Shown piece after piece: positions 7,168-17,114 of a DNA stretch of 64,000 nucleotides; within the stretch, counting starts at the first letter, position 1, and each line of letters opens with the position of its first letter. Origin of the DNA: Streptomyces sp. NBC_00433 (GTDB lineage Bacteria > Actinomycetota > Actinomycetes > Streptomycetales > Streptomycetaceae). Made by a program: the position numbers and the translations under genes. Under the pieces are notes generated by a model that was not told where the DNA came from, did no database searches, and saw only the letters and a list, made by a program, of their open reading frames with translations. The stretch lies in contig CP107926.1 of NCBI GenBank assembly GCA_036015235.1, forward strand, positions 62,001 to 126,000. Reading direction: 5' to 3'.

Positions 7168-10017
7168 TCAGACGGCGGGGGTGTGCTGATGCACCAGGCC
7201 GAGTTCGGGGTCGAGGTGCAGCAGGTGGTCACCGAACGCTGTCGGCGCCCGGTCGGCGGTCAGGGGCAGCAGGACCAGGTCGCCCAGCAGAGGGTGGCCC
7301 CTCCAGGCGCTGGGCGGCCGCGGGTGGTCGGCGCCCGGGCGGGCCACCCACGCCGCGGGCACCGGCACGCTCCGGCCGAGGAGGGCCCGTACGTGCGCGG
7401 GCCGCAGATTCCCTTCGGGTAGTTCGAAACGGCCGGCCGCGTCCAAGGCCAGCCGTCCGTGCGGCGTGCGATAGCAGGGCAGCAGCGGGCGGGGCAGCAT
7501 CCCCAGGCGGGTGGCGGCCGTCGCAGCGGTCAGCGGCTGGCGGTGCAGGTCGAACAGAGACGCCACGCGGTGCGGCGGCGGGATCAGCTGGGCGGAGCTG
7601 AGGTGCTCCTGCGCCCTCACCAATGCGGTGTAAGCGCGGTGCAGTTCGGCGTCGACGGCGGCGCCCTTCTCGGTGTCCAGGAGGGCCTGTACTTCTTCCA
7701 CCAAGGCGGGCACGGCGTCGGGCAGGAGGAGGGGCTGCCCGGCGGTGCGCGCGGCGAGGACCGCGGCGGTGGCGTGGAGGGTGAACGCGGGGATGTGTGA
7801 CCAGTGCTTGGGCACGTCCAGTGCGCCGTCCGGGCCGACGGGGTGGCACACCGTCAGGCACGCGCCGGTCTCCCGCACCCACGCAGGCCGCCGTTCCTGC
7901 CCGGTCCAGGCGTGCTGGAACCGCCACAGCCGGCCCAGGCGCTGCAGCAGCCAGCCGATCGGGACCAGGTCGCTGATCATCACGTCGACGTCGATGTCGA
8001 GGCTGACGTCCAGGACGCTCGTGGTGACCACGACCATCCGCCCGGGATAGGGCCGGTTGCGGCCGAGGGCCTGCCGTACCCGGCGCATCAGGCGCTCGCG
8101 CTGCCGGCCGGGGAACCGGGCGTGCAGCAACACCAGATCAGCGGGCTGCCCACCGAAATCCAGGGTGTCGCGCAGGTACCGGTAAGTCTCCTGCGCGTCG
8201 GTGACGGTCGCGGCCATCACCGCCGCATATCCCCCGCCGGCCGCCACCGGGGCGACCAGCTCTCCGATCACCGCCAGGCGCTCCCCGGCCTGAACCTGCC
8301 GCGGCAGCGGCCCCAGCGGCCGGTACACCACGTCCGCCCGGCCGATCATGACGCTGCGGCGCTGCCGCCCGCGGTGCCGTTCACGGTCGGCAGCCGCCAT
8401 CACCACGGTGGCGCCCGTACCGGCGTCCGCGATCAGCCACCCCGGATACGGGGCGACCAGCGGCCCGGCCTGAGTGGCGGTGCCGGCCCCCCGCAGGTAG
8501 GCGGCAACCAGCCGCTCCCCCGCCCGGGAAGGCAGCGTCGCGGACAGCACCACCACCGGCGTGCCGAACCCGCCCAGCCACACCAGCAGCCGCTCCAACT
8601 GGCGGAAGGTGAAGGTGTCCAGGACGTGCGCCTCGTCGATGATCACCGTCTTCCCCGACAGGGCCAGCATCCGCAACGGGCTGTGCCGCACCGGCAAGGC
8701 CGCCATCAGTGCCTGGTCCACCGTGGCCACCGTGAACTGCGCCAGCAGCGCCCTGTCCCACCCGCGCAGCCACCGGTCCGGGACCGTGACCGCCTCCCGG
8801 GGACGCTCCCGCTCCTCCCCGTCGCCCTCGTCCCACACCGTGTCGTTCCACGGGGCGTCCCGCGTCGAGCCGTGAAGGTCCGCCGCGATCCGCTGGTCGG
8901 TATAGGCCCGGTTCAGCCACGGGTGGTGGTGCACCAGGCCCAGCGGCGACCTGTCCGCGCCGTGCGCCTCCACATACCTCGCCGCAACGTCGTAGGCGGC
9001 ATCCGCCGTCGCCGTCGTCGGCAGCAGCCAGCACCAGCCCGCCGTCCCACAGGCCGCGTTCAGCAACCGCGCCGCTTCCAGACCCGCCGCGGACTTACCA
9101 CCGCCTGTACCATCCGTCACCAGCACAATCGCACCCCTACCGCCCAGCCCCGCCTGCCCCAGACCCGTCATCAGCGACGCCTGCATCGCATTGGGCTCCG
9201 GCAGGCCGTGCGCCCGGGCGAACGGCATTTCAGGCAGTACCACCCGGGTCAGCCCCGCACGGTCCACCAGCCGCGGGGCCTGCGCCCGAGAACCGGCCAT
9301 GTGCTCGGCCGCACCTACTGCGGGCGCCGACGCCCGCCGAGTCCAGTACCCGCGCTGGCTCACCAACCGGTCCGCGAGCATCACCACACCCGTGATCAGC
9401 ACAGCCGCCTGCGCCGACATCCGTGACGGCACCGCGTCCACACCCAGCAGATGGTGCACGACCAGCACATACCGACGCCGCAGGTCCGCCCACAGCGGGC
9501 CGCCCAGCCTGCCGTCCTGCTTCAGCTCGCCCGCCACGTCCAACGCCAGGTACCCGCCATGATGGCCACCGGCGACCTGCGCCACCCGCACACCGGCGCT
9601 CTCGTTGCCCGCCACCTCGAAGCCCAACTCCACCAGCACCGGCAACAGCGCCACCATCGACGCCCGACCGTGCGGCATCCACACCCACCCACCCGCATCA
9701 GCCCGCAGCGCCTCCCCCACACGCGCCCACGCCACCGGCTCACACGCCTGAAAAGCACTCGCCTTCCCGATGTCATGACAGGCCGCAAAAAACGCCACCA
9801 GCTGGCCCGCCTGCTTCAGCGGCACCCCCAAACCATCAGCGATGAGCCGCCGCTGCCGCGCCGTCAAAAACCATCGCCACAACACCTCCCCCACCGCACC
9901 CGCATCCAGCAAATGAAACAACAATGCATACGACTCCCCCGTAGCGCTGTCGAACTTCCCCCAGGGACCCAACGAGATTCCCCCGCGCCCTGCATCTTCC
10001 ACCACACCCACCAGCAC
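7168..10017 (-). CDS. cas3: Cas3 HD nuclease-helicase
   Basis: A 949-residue protein, normal for fused type I-E Cas3, which degrades target DNA after Cascade recruitment. The N-terminal HD domain has WGKFD, H35, the HD pair in ACHDIGKAS (H81-D82), H116 and VAGGHHGGY. The helicase follows with Walker A TDGTGGGKSA (about residues 301-310), the DEAH box in TVIIDEAHVLD, VVVLSATLP, and motif VI-like LLQRLGRLWR. No key residue is missing, so the nuclease-helicase appears intact. The start is GTG 10017; GTG 10011 has better spacing from the GGAGG at 10025-10021. It is transcribed away from the array and is separated from cas8e by about 320 bp. Confidence 0.93.
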   Translation of the reverse strand: MLVGVVEDAGRGGISLGPWGKFDSATGESYALLFHLLDAGAVGEVLWRWFLTARQRRLIADGLGVPLKQAGQLVAFFAACHDIGKASAFQACEPVAWARVGEALRADAGGWVWMPHGRASMVALLPVLVELGFEVAGNESAGVRVAQVAGGHHGGYLALDVAGELKQDGRLGGPLWADLRRRYVLVVHHLLGVDAVPSRMSAQAAVLITGVVMLADRLVSQRGYWTRRASAPAVGAAEHMAGSRAQAPRLVDRAGLTRVVLPEMPFARAHGLPEPNAMQASLMTGLGQAGLGGRGAIVLVTDGTGGGKSAAGLEAARLLNAACGTAGWCWLLPTTATADAAYDVAARYVEAHGADRSPLGLVHHHPWLNRAYTDQRIAADLHGSTRDAPWNDTVWDEGDGEERERPREAVTVPDRWLRGWDRALLAQFTVATVDQALMAALPVRHSPLRMLALSGKTVIIDEAHVLDTFTFRQLERLLVWLGGFGTPVVVLSATLPSRAGERLVAAYLRGAGTATQAGPLVAPYPGWLIADAGTGATVVMAAADRERHRGRQRRSVMIGRADVVYRPLGPLPRQVQAGERLAVIGELVAPVAAGGGYAAVMAATVTDAQETYRYLRDTLDFGGQPADLVLLHARFPGRQRERLMRRVRQALGRNRPYPGRMVVVTTSVLDVSLDIDVDVMISDLVPIGWLLQRLGRLWRFQHAWTGQERRPAWVRETGACLTVCHPVGPDGALDVPKHWSHIPAFTLHATAAVLAARTAGQPLLLPDAVPALVEEVQALLDTEKGAAVDAELHRAYTALVRAQEHLSSAQLIPPPHRVASLFDLHRQPLTAATAATRLGMLPRPLLPCYRTPHGRLALDAAGRFELPEGNLRPAHVRALLGRSVPVPAAWVARPGADHPRPPSAWRGHPLLGDLVLLPLTADRAPTAFGDHLLHLDPELGLVHQHTPAV

Positions 10018-10043
10018 CCACCTCCACAGCCATCACCACGACC

Positions 10044-10360
<317 letters not shown>

Positions 10361-10879
10361 CTGCTCCCCCGGCGCGAGGGGGTACCGCGGCCAGGGGTCT
10401 TTCCCACCAGGCGGGAAGAAGCTGCTCCCCCGGCGCGAGGGGGTACCGCGCCCTCCTGCACGGCGCCCGCCAGTACCTTGACCTGCTCCCCCGGCGCGAG
10501 GGGGTACCGCGGTCTGCCCACGCCACCAGTCAACAGCTGCGTCCTGCTCCCCCTGCACATGGGGGTACCGCGGCCGGCCGCGTGATGTGGCCCGCCTGCG
10601 CGTACTGCTCCCCCTACACATGGGGGTACCGCGCCGTAGCCGGTGGCGGTGCCGAGTCCTGCGGCCTGCTCCCCCTACGAATGGGGTACCGCGCTCGGCG
10701 GATAGTCCCGGCACCCGCTCGGCATCTGCTCCCCCAGCCGCCGCGTGGGTAACGCGGGCATCGGGGCGAGTTCACGGTGGTGGCGGAACTGCTCCCCCCT
10801 ACACGCGGGGGTACCGCACGCCGGGCTCGACTTTGGCCACGCTCGTCGCTCTGCTCCCTCTACTCACGGGGGTACCGCG
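10361..10879 (+). CRISPR. Type I-E CRISPR array, nine repeats, degenerate at its distal end
   Basis: Repeats start at 10361, 10422, 10483, 10544, 10605, 10666, 10726, 10789 and 10851, mostly 29 nt with 32-nt spacers (61-bp period). Consensus ends are CTGCTCCCCC and GGGGGTACCGCG, which form a hairpin stem. Repeats 1-3 are identical with the middle GGCGCGA. Repeats 4 and 5 differ in the loop (TGCACAT, TACACAT). Repeat 6 is one base short, repeat 7 is 31 nt and strongly changed, repeat 8 ends in GCA, and repeat 9 has lost part of the C stem. A further scrap, CTGCTCCATTTACACCGGGG, starts at 10925 after a 45-nt interval. The leader is on the left, so old spacers lie to the right. Without cas1-cas2 here, new spacers would need help in trans. 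Confidence 0.95.
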
Positions 10880-11048
10880 CGGGCGCTACTGAACGTCGTG
10901 CGCACCGTCACCCTCCCGGTCAGCCTGCTCCATTTACACCGGGGACGACAGCTAACGCTACGTCTATTGGAACTCCAACCGCAGAGCCCAACTGGCTCGG
11001 AGATCAACTGTTGGGAAGAAACATACGCCTGAGCTGCGCCCATAGCCT

Positions 11049-11566
11049 CTAGAGCCCGGACATGTCGTTAGAGAATAGGCGACAGGCCGTCAGGAACGCC
11101 TGGACGCCGAGACCGAAGTTCACAGGAGATCGAGCGTCATCTGCCCCATGGCCAGAATCCGTGCCGCCTGGCTGTGTGGGGTGATGTCCCCGAAACCGAC
11201 TGTGCTGAATACGGTCAGCGTGAAGTACAGGGCGTCGGTCCGCGACAGCGGTCCGCCGAAACTCTGTGGCGCGCTGCGCTGCAGCAGGTAGTAGGCGGCC
11301 GCGTAGAGCGACAGGAAGAGTGGGAGGGTCGTCGCCAGTGCCTCGACCGCCCGCAGCGTGGGCCGAGCGGAGCGCCTGATCACGCCGATCTGCCAGGACA
11401 GCAGGACTGCCACCGCTGCCGTGCCGCCGATGAACGCGAAGACGGTGGCGGGGCTGACGGGCGATGCCAGGGGAAGCACGTAGTAAGCGGTGACGAGCAG
11501 ACCCGTTGACACCAGGGATCGCAGGGCGGCCAGCAGCATGGACAGGCGGTCGCTCTTCGTCTCCAT
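11049..11566 (-). pseudogene. Two-TM potassium channel, frameshifted near the C-terminus
   Basis: From ATG 11566 the protein has an N-terminal TM pair, an outer TM, the pore helix DALYFTLTVFST and the K+ selectivity filter TVGFGD, then a final helix ending GQMTLDLL followed by TGA at 11120. The conserved tail of this family continues in another frame as NFGLGVQAFLTACRLF down to TAG at 11049. One base seems lost at about 11121-11124 (GGTGAAC read as GTGAAC). Without the tail the inner helix is cut short, so the product may not gate properly. Neighbours give no role. Confidence 0.8.
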
Positions 11567-11733
11567 GGCGTCCCTCCCTTTGCCCGGAACCGATGCCCGT
11601 GACTGTCCTCGTCACCCGCTGACCAGGGACTCACTCTCCTGGGCGGTCGTCGTCTCCTGCAGCAGGACACGGGGGCGGTCACCGGCCTGGCGGCACGGCG
11701 CGCACCAAGCCGTCGACGGATCTCGAAAAGCGT

Positions 11734-12870
11734 TCAGGCGGGTTGTGGCGGCGTTTTGGCGGTGTGCTTGGCGAGCAGGCCTGCGAGCAGTATGACGAGC
11801 AGAGCGATCGCTACACCGCAGAGCGTCCACAGCACCCGGTAGCCTTCGGCGGCGTAGTCGGAGGGCTGCGGAAGGTCCACCAGGATGAGCACTCCGGCGG
11901 CGATGGCCGCGGAGTAGAGCGCGTAGTTCCAGAATTTCATCGCCACCCCGTGCATCAGCAGGACGAGCGCGACCACCTCGAGTCCGCGCGTCACCGCGAA
12001 AAGCTTGAGTCCGGTTTCACTGGCAGGAATCAGCAGCAGCAGGCCGGCCGCGACGGCGCCGATGGCCGCGCCGGTCAGGCGCTGGGCGGATACGAGCATG
12101 GCCTGCGACAGGGTCGGCTTCATCGCGATCATGGCCGCGATCGTCATCCAGTAGCCGTGCGACAGGTTGAGTCCGAAGGCCAGCGCGACGGTGCCGGCCA
12201 TGACCAGGGCCCGGATCACCGTGAACATGATCAGCGGCGCGGTCAGCTTCCGCCGCGAGATGTCACCAGGGATCTCCTCGACCGGCTGGGGCCGCTCCTG
12301 ACGCCCGCTGACGAGCCACCAAAGGAACGTCAACACGATCCACAGTCCCGCCCCGCCCGCCCAGGCAACCACCTGAGCCCAGGTGTAGCTGGTGATGCGG
12401 GCCGCATGGTGAAGGCTGAACCCGGACGCGAAGGCGATGACGAACCACAGGTTGAGAAGCGTCGCGCTGACGAACCGGTGCACCCCGAACGCGATCGAAA
12501 GGCCGGCCACCAGCGTGACCGCGAACGTCGCCAGCACCAGCCACCCCCACGCCTCTCCCCCGATGCCGAATCCCAGCGCGGTCAGCCCGGCGCCGATGGC
12601 CGCGAAGACGGCGACATGCCACGCACGGTGTCCCAAGCCGCCTCCCGGGTCAGCCAGCCACGAGAACAGCAGGCCGAACAAGGCGCTCAGAAGGTACTGC
12701 TCATGCCCGATCGCCCAGAAGACGACCAGCGGCACCAGCGCCATGTCCAGGAACAACACCCCTCGCGGCCAGTTGAGCCCAGCGGGGGTGAGCTCGAACA
12801 CCTTCGACAGCCAGCCCACGACCTTCCCCCCGTGAACGGGCTGTCCTTCTCGTCCGCTCGCGCTTGCCAT
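11734..12870 (-). CDS. FUSC-family membrane protein
   Basis: A 378-residue protein with two hydrophobic blocks of about five or six TM segments each, separated by a hydrophilic linker (RQERPQPVEEIPGDISRRKL). The second block carries GYWMTIAAMIAMKPTL and AQRLTGAAIGAVAAGLLLL, the hallmarks of fusaric-acid-resistance/aromatic-acid-exporter (FUSC) proteins. Such proteins are thought to export aromatic compounds across the inner membrane; the substrate here cannot be told. The start is ATG 12870 (MASASGREG); a longer frame upstream is basic low-complexity sequence without family features. It appears monocistronic. Confidence 0.8.
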   Translation of the reverse strand: MASASGREGQPVHGGKVVGWLSKVFELTPAGLNWPRGVLFLDMALVPLVVFWAIGHEQYLLSALFGLLFSWLADPGGGLGHRAWHVAVFAAIGAGLTALGFGIGGEAWGWLVLATFAVTLVAGLSIAFGVHRFVSATLLNLWFVIAFASGFSLHHAARITSYTWAQVVAWAGGAGLWIVLTFLWWLVSGRQERPQPVEEIPGDISRRKLTAPLIMFTVIRALVMAGTVALAFGLNLSHGYWMTIAAMIAMKPTLSQAMLVSAQRLTGAAIGAVAAGLLLLIPASETGLKLFAVTRGLEVVALVLLMHGVAMKFWNYALYSAAIAAGVLILVDLPQPSDYAAEGYRVLWTLCGVAIALLVILLAGLLAKHTAKTPPQPA

Positions 12871-13339
12871 GGCCTGTCCTCGCTCGCCCCAGTTGCCGGG
12901 TATGCCGCTCCGGCCCCGCATTCTCCGACGCCACCAAGGCAGCAGCGAAGCGACCCGCGGGGCCCCAACAAACCCGGCGCGCCCACCAGTCGTACGGCGC
13001 AAAGGAGCAACCGTATGCCGGGTCGACAGCACCCCGCCCGCTGCCACTCCATTCGGGCTGCGCACCGAGGCTCCGGGCCGCCAGACTGACCTTGCGTCTT
13101 CGGCAGCGAAGAGGTCCGCGCTGCTCTGCCGCGCTTCCGGGGCGCGGAGCAGCTCCACGTCCGCGAAGGCCATCCTGGGCAGTTGCTCGCTGGGTGGCCC
13201 GCATCTCGCTGGCGGTTAGGCAGCGGTGGGTCGTCAATGCCCGGCTGCGCCTCACGGCGCCTCAGGTGTCAGTGGCTTGGCGTGCACGCATGAACGCGAA
13301 TGGTATCCGCGTAGTCGGGGGATGCGCTGGAGTCGCTGC
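12871..13339. other. Gene-free stretch upstream of the FUSC gene
   Basis: About 470 bp with no ORF that looks coding on either strand. It holds the FUSC gene promoter region and the worn edge of the ISAs1 remnant. I see no repeats or RNA gene. Confidence 0.4.
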
Positions 13340-13868
13340 GCAAGCGCGCAGGCGGGCAGCAGATGGACACGGCGGCCGTCGGCGCGGGTCGCGCCGCGCA
13401 GGGACTTGCCGTCCACCGCGACCGCTGTCCGCACCGGGCCAGACGGCGGGTATTTGTCCTCGTCGGCGGCGCGGGAGGCGTCCGCACGGGCGGTGAGTCA
13501 GCCGCCGATCGCTGCGTCGAGGGCGTCGCCGTCGACGCGTTGCAGTACCCGGCGCACGGTCGTCTCACTGGGGGCCCGGTAGGGCCGGTCCGGATCGCGC
13601 AGCGCGGCCCCGCAGTGGAGAAGGAGCTGGTCAGGGGCGTCAGCGGCCCACTCTGCGATGGCGCTGAGGGACTCGCTCCGGCCAGGACCGCGCAGGCGGC
13701 CAGGGCCAGGACGTACGACAGCGGGTGGCGTCGGCCCCTCAGGCGGCGCGGGTCGGGCAGGCGACGCAGCCGGTCCAGCAGGCCGGGCAGGTCATCGGGA
13801 CGGGCCGGATCGGAACCGGCGAGTTGGCCCAGCCCGGCGGGGATGGGCGATGATGACGCGGCAGGCAA
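13340..13868 (-). pseudogene. ISAs1-family transposase remnant
   Basis: Pieces of one transposase in different frames. The N-terminal part (DPARPDDLPGLLDRLRRLPD, then HPLSYVLALAACAVLAGA) is in the frame from 13868. It continues in another frame as SLSAIAEWAADAPDQLLLHC, DPDRPYRAPSETTVRRVLQR and DGDALDAAIGG, hits a TGA where the family has Trp, then RTAVAVDGKSLRGATRADGR. The sequence ends shortly after HLLPACA. At least one frameshift, one nonsense codon and loss of the C-terminal half make it dead. The DGKSLRGA motif holds the first catalytic Asp of ISAs1/H-repeat transposases. Confidence 0.82.
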
Positions 13869-14019
13869 CGGTCTTCCGTTGTGGTGATCAGTGAATTCGA
13901 CACTCCATGTTCACCGGGATCCGTGCCTGCGCGTCTGCTGTGACCTTCAGCGGCAGTTGACCACCGCGGTCTCGGCTTCGGTGCCGAGTCCGGGCGAGGC
14001 GTGCTGTCAGTGCCCGGGG

Positions 14020-14823
14020 TCAGAGGCTGGTGAGCAGTTGCAGGCGCTCGGCGCTGGGTGAGCCCTGGTCGGCGTGGTAGACGACGAGGAGTTGCTGTGC
14101 CTCTGGCCTGAGGAGCTTCTCGTAGCGCAGTTCCAGCTGCCCGACCAAGGGATGGTTGAACCGCGTGTACCCGGCGGCGCGGCGGCGGACCTCCCGTCTG
14201 GCCCACAGCGTGCGGAAGCGTTCGCTGGCGACCGTCAGCTCGCCGATGGTCTCCAGGAGTTCGGGATCGGCGTCGTCGATGCTGAGGGTCGCGCGCAGTC
14301 CGGAGACGGCTTTGGCGGTCACGTCGTCCCACTGGGGGTAGAGGCTGCGCATCTCGGGCTCGAGGAACACGGCTCGCAGGGGGTTGCTCCCCACGGCGAA
14401 GAACGGGCACAAGGCCACAGCCAGGCGGTTGGCGGCGACGACGCGGCCGGATGTCGCCTGGGCGTAGGCGGGTGTGAGGGGCCAGCCGTCGAGCAGGGGC
14501 TGGAGGTCGGCTTGGCCCGTCTGGGAGCGGGGACGGCGTCGCCGGGCCGGGGGCGTGGGGTGGGCGAGGCGGTGCAGGTAGGCGACGGCGTCGTCGTCGA
14601 GTTGCAGCGCCGCGGCCAGGCTTTCGAGGATCTGGTCGGAGGGGTGCTGGTTGCGGCCCTGCTCCAGGCGCAGGTAGTACTCGGGGCTGATGCCGGCGAG
14701 GTGGGCAACCTCCTCCCGGCGCAGCCCCGGGACACGGCGGCGCTCTCCGGCGGCCAGGCCGGCCTCCTGGGGGCTGAGCTGTTCCCGCCGGGCCCGCAGG
14801 AAGTGGCCGAGGGTGTCCGCCAT
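14020..14823 (-). CDS. XRE-family regulator with MmyB-like ligand-binding domain
   Basis: A 267-residue protein. Residues 1-80 form an HTH (LGHFLRARREQLSPQEAGL, PGLRREEVAHLAGISPEYYL, LEQGRNQHPSDQILESLAAA). The rest is a PAS-like MLTR/MmyB domain (VAANRLAVALCPFF, then SLYPQWDD). Such regulators often sit beside and control short-chain reductases and are thought to sense fatty acids or related small molecules. ATG 14823 was chosen over ATG 14832 because MADTLGHFLR is the usual N-terminus. It is 18 bp downstream of the SDR gene stop on the same strand, so the pair is probably co-transcribed. Confidence 0.88.
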   Translation of the reverse strand: MADTLGHFLRARREQLSPQEAGLAAGERRRVPGLRREEVAHLAGISPEYYLRLEQGRNQHPSDQILESLAAALQLDDDAVAYLHRLAHPTPPARRRRPRSQTGQADLQPLLDGWPLTPAYAQATSGRVVAANRLAVALCPFFAVGSNPLRAVFLEPEMRSLYPQWDDVTAKAVSGLRATLSIDDADPELLETIGELTVASERFRTLWARREVRRRAAGYTRFNHPLVGQLELRYEKLLRPEAQQLLVVYHADQGSPSAERLQLLTSL

Positions 14824-14841
14824 GTCGTGCATCCTTCGACG

Positions 14842-15870
14842 TTAGTCGGCGAGCAGGCCGAGCCGCACCAGACTGCGTGCACTCGCGACAACACTCTCCT
14901 CGTTCGAGCGCGGTGCCCCGCCCAGCTGCTCACGGGCCTTGGCGTTGCTGGCCCGGCGGACCACGCCCAGCTGCGGCACCGTCTCGCGCAGCTGCGGGCT
15001 GACCGTGGACAGCAGCCGCAGCAGCCAGGCGGGGGCCGACCGGGTGGGGGCCTTCGCAGCCGCTTCGCCCAGCTGGGAGCGAAGGACGAGCGCGATCTGC
15101 TCGAAGGAGATCGGCTCGCCTGCCAGTGCCAGGTACCGCTGCCCGGCGGCAGCCGGCGAGGTCATCGCCTTGATGTGCAGGTCGGCGACGTCCCGGACGT
15201 CGACGGTATTGGTCCAGATCGGCGGCGCGGCACGCATGGCACCGGTGAGCATCGCGTGGATGATGCGGATCGAGCTGGAGTAGTCGGAACCGAGTACCGG
15301 ACCGAAGATCCCGACCGGGTTGATCGTGGTGAGTTCCAGACCGTTGCCCTCGGCGGCGATGAAATCCCACGCCGCGCGCTCGGCGACAGTCTTCGACTTG
15401 ACGTACGGGGTCACGCCGGGCCCGTCCAGGCTCGTCCAGTCGGCTTCCGAGAAGACCCGGTCCGTCGGGCCGTGGCCGTAGCCGACCGCGGCGAACGAGG
15501 ACGTCAGGACCACCCGCCTGACGTCGGCGTCCCGCGCGGCCCGCAGCACCCGCAGCGCACCGTCGCGCGCCGGGACAATCAATTCGTTCTCGTCCTTCGG
15601 ACGGGAGGCGGGGAACGGCGAAGCGATGTGCAGAACATAGTCAGCCCCCGCTGCGGCCCTGTCCCAGCCCGCGTCGGAGGCCAGGTCCGCCTCGACGTAG
15701 GAGACTCCCTCCCGCCCCGGCGCCTCAGCCACGGAGAGCATCTTTTCGACGTCAGGTTGCCGCTTCAGTGAGCGCAGCGTGGTCGTGACCTTGTGCCCCG
15801 ACGCCAAGAGCCGCGCGATCGTGTGGGAGCCCAGGAAGCCGGTCCCACCAGTAACGAGTACGTGTGCCAT
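14842..15870 (-). CDS. NAD(P)-dependent extended SDR reductase (dihydroflavonol-reductase-like)
   Basis: A 342-residue protein starting at ATG 15870 (MAHVLVTGGTGFLGSHTIAR), where the nucleotide-binding TGGTGFLG motif lies in the Rossmann fold. The catalytic Tyr-Lys pair is in TPYVKSKTVAE, with the upstream Ser in VLTSSFAAVGYG. NPVGIFGPV and DVRDVADLHIKA complete the extended-SDR pattern seen in dihydroflavonol/cinnamoyl-CoA-type reductases. The true substrate is unknown. It likely forms an operon with the MmyB-like regulator downstream, which would control it. Confidence 0.88.
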   Translation of the reverse strand: MAHVLVTGGTGFLGSHTIARLLASGHKVTTTLRSLKRQPDVEKMLSVAEAPGREGVSYVEADLASDAGWDRAAAGADYVLHIASPFPASRPKDENELIVPARDGALRVLRAARDADVRRVVLTSSFAAVGYGHGPTDRVFSEADWTSLDGPGVTPYVKSKTVAERAAWDFIAAEGNGLELTTINPVGIFGPVLGSDYSSSIRIIHAMLTGAMRAAPPIWTNTVDVRDVADLHIKAMTSPAAAGQRYLALAGEPISFEQIALVLRSQLGEAAAKAPTRSAPAWLLRLLSTVSPQLRETVPQLGVVRRASNAKAREQLGGAPRSNEESVVASARSLVRLGLLAD

Positions 15871-16122
15871 GACGACAGGATCACCGTGCACGACCGCCCG
15901 GTTCCAGATCCTGCTGTTACTGGTACCCGCAGGGACAGGCACGACGGCCATGTCGTGAGTGCCCCCAACCAGTCAGTCATGTGGCCAAGTAGCACTGCGG
16001 CTGGCCAAGTAGCACTGCGAGCCACATCTGCCTGTCGTTCCATCACGAATCACCAACACGGCGAAGCTGGGGCATCAGGACCATATCCGCTGTATCGGGC
16101 CCACCGCGAGAACGACTGAGCC

Positions 16123-16733
16123 CTGGGCCTCCCACCGGTCAGCGGTATCGCCTGCACCCCCAAGGGCCTCGTCGTCAGTACACGCGGCCGCCACATCTGG
16201 CGAGTGGACACGAGCGACGGGGCATACCGGATGGTCACCGCAGTGCCCCTGATCTCCGCCCACGACCGAGGGACGGACACGATCGCCGCACGAGACGACG
16301 GAGAACTCGCCGTCCGTCTCCTCGGGGACCGCCGCATTCTGGTGCTGCACCACAGCAACGACTACCAAAGCAGCGAAATCGTAGATCCAGAGGCAGAAGG
16401 CGTACCCATGGCCTTCGCATGGGACAACGAAGCCCTGCTCATCGCCGTGCACGACGGCGCACTGCACCGAGTGGAAATGGACGGCACAGCAACAGAACTC
16501 ACCCGCGTCCAGGGAACACCAGTCGCGATAGCCACCAACCCAGATTCAGTTCACGTTCTCTGTGCATCGTCACCAGGGCGTGCGACCGGAGAGGATTACA
16601 ACAGGCTCTGGAGCATCCCGCTCGCCGACACCAGCACACCTTTACCAACCCTGGCCAACTCGCCACCACCGCCGCTGGCGAAACCTACGTCGCCGACTTC
16701 GGAGCCGGAGCCATCTACCGACTCCTGCCCTAG
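16123..16733 (+). pseudogene. Beta-propeller-like protein fragment, frameshifted
   Basis: From 16123 the plus strand reads LPPVSGIACTPKGLVVSTRG, HIWRVDTSDGAYRMVTAV, IAARDDGELAVRLLGDRR and VHVLCASSPG, the repeating short-strand pattern of an NHL/WD-like propeller. No good start codon precedes it, so the N-terminus seems lost. At about 16637 the frame shifts: the natural end FTNPGQLATTAAGETYVADF and GAGAIYRLLP-stop is in another frame, which fits one missing base. The function is not recognisable. It may be a relic of a larger propeller protein like the STAND-WD40 genes further right. Confidence 0.55.
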
Positions 16734-17114
16734 CCACAGGCAGACCCCGCTGACCATGACAGTCCACCCCCGCGAGCAGACGGGTCGGTCCACGCTTCCA
16801 GCCACCCGATGATCATGAGCGTCCAGTCAATGAATCTGATCAGAACCCAAAACACGCAGATCAGATACCACTGCACCCACACGCCAACGCCGATCCTCAG
16901 CCCACCCCACAGCAAAGGCAACCGAACCAACTACATGATCAGCTCAGCCCACAGCCCTTCAGAGCGACCATGATCATTGGGCGCGTACAATCCATAACCC
17001 GTGCGCGTACCGTAACGCTGCTGTTCCACCGCATAGGGGGCTCAGGCAACAGGATCCCCAGCCCTTGGCTGACGATCTCCGGTACACGGCGCCGTAGTGC
17101 GCCATAGTGACAGC
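16734..17114. other. Gene-free stretch before mcrB
   Basis: About 380 bp with only short ORFs of no coding character. It includes the A+T-richer segment 16800-17000 (for example CATGATCATTGG) that probably contains the mcrBC promoter. No repeats or RNA genes are evident. Confidence 0.4.

Noticed and set aside
10925..10953. Tenth CRISPR repeat
   Set aside because: Only CTGCTCC and ACACCGGGG remain and the interval is 45 nt; mentioned as a scrap, not counted.
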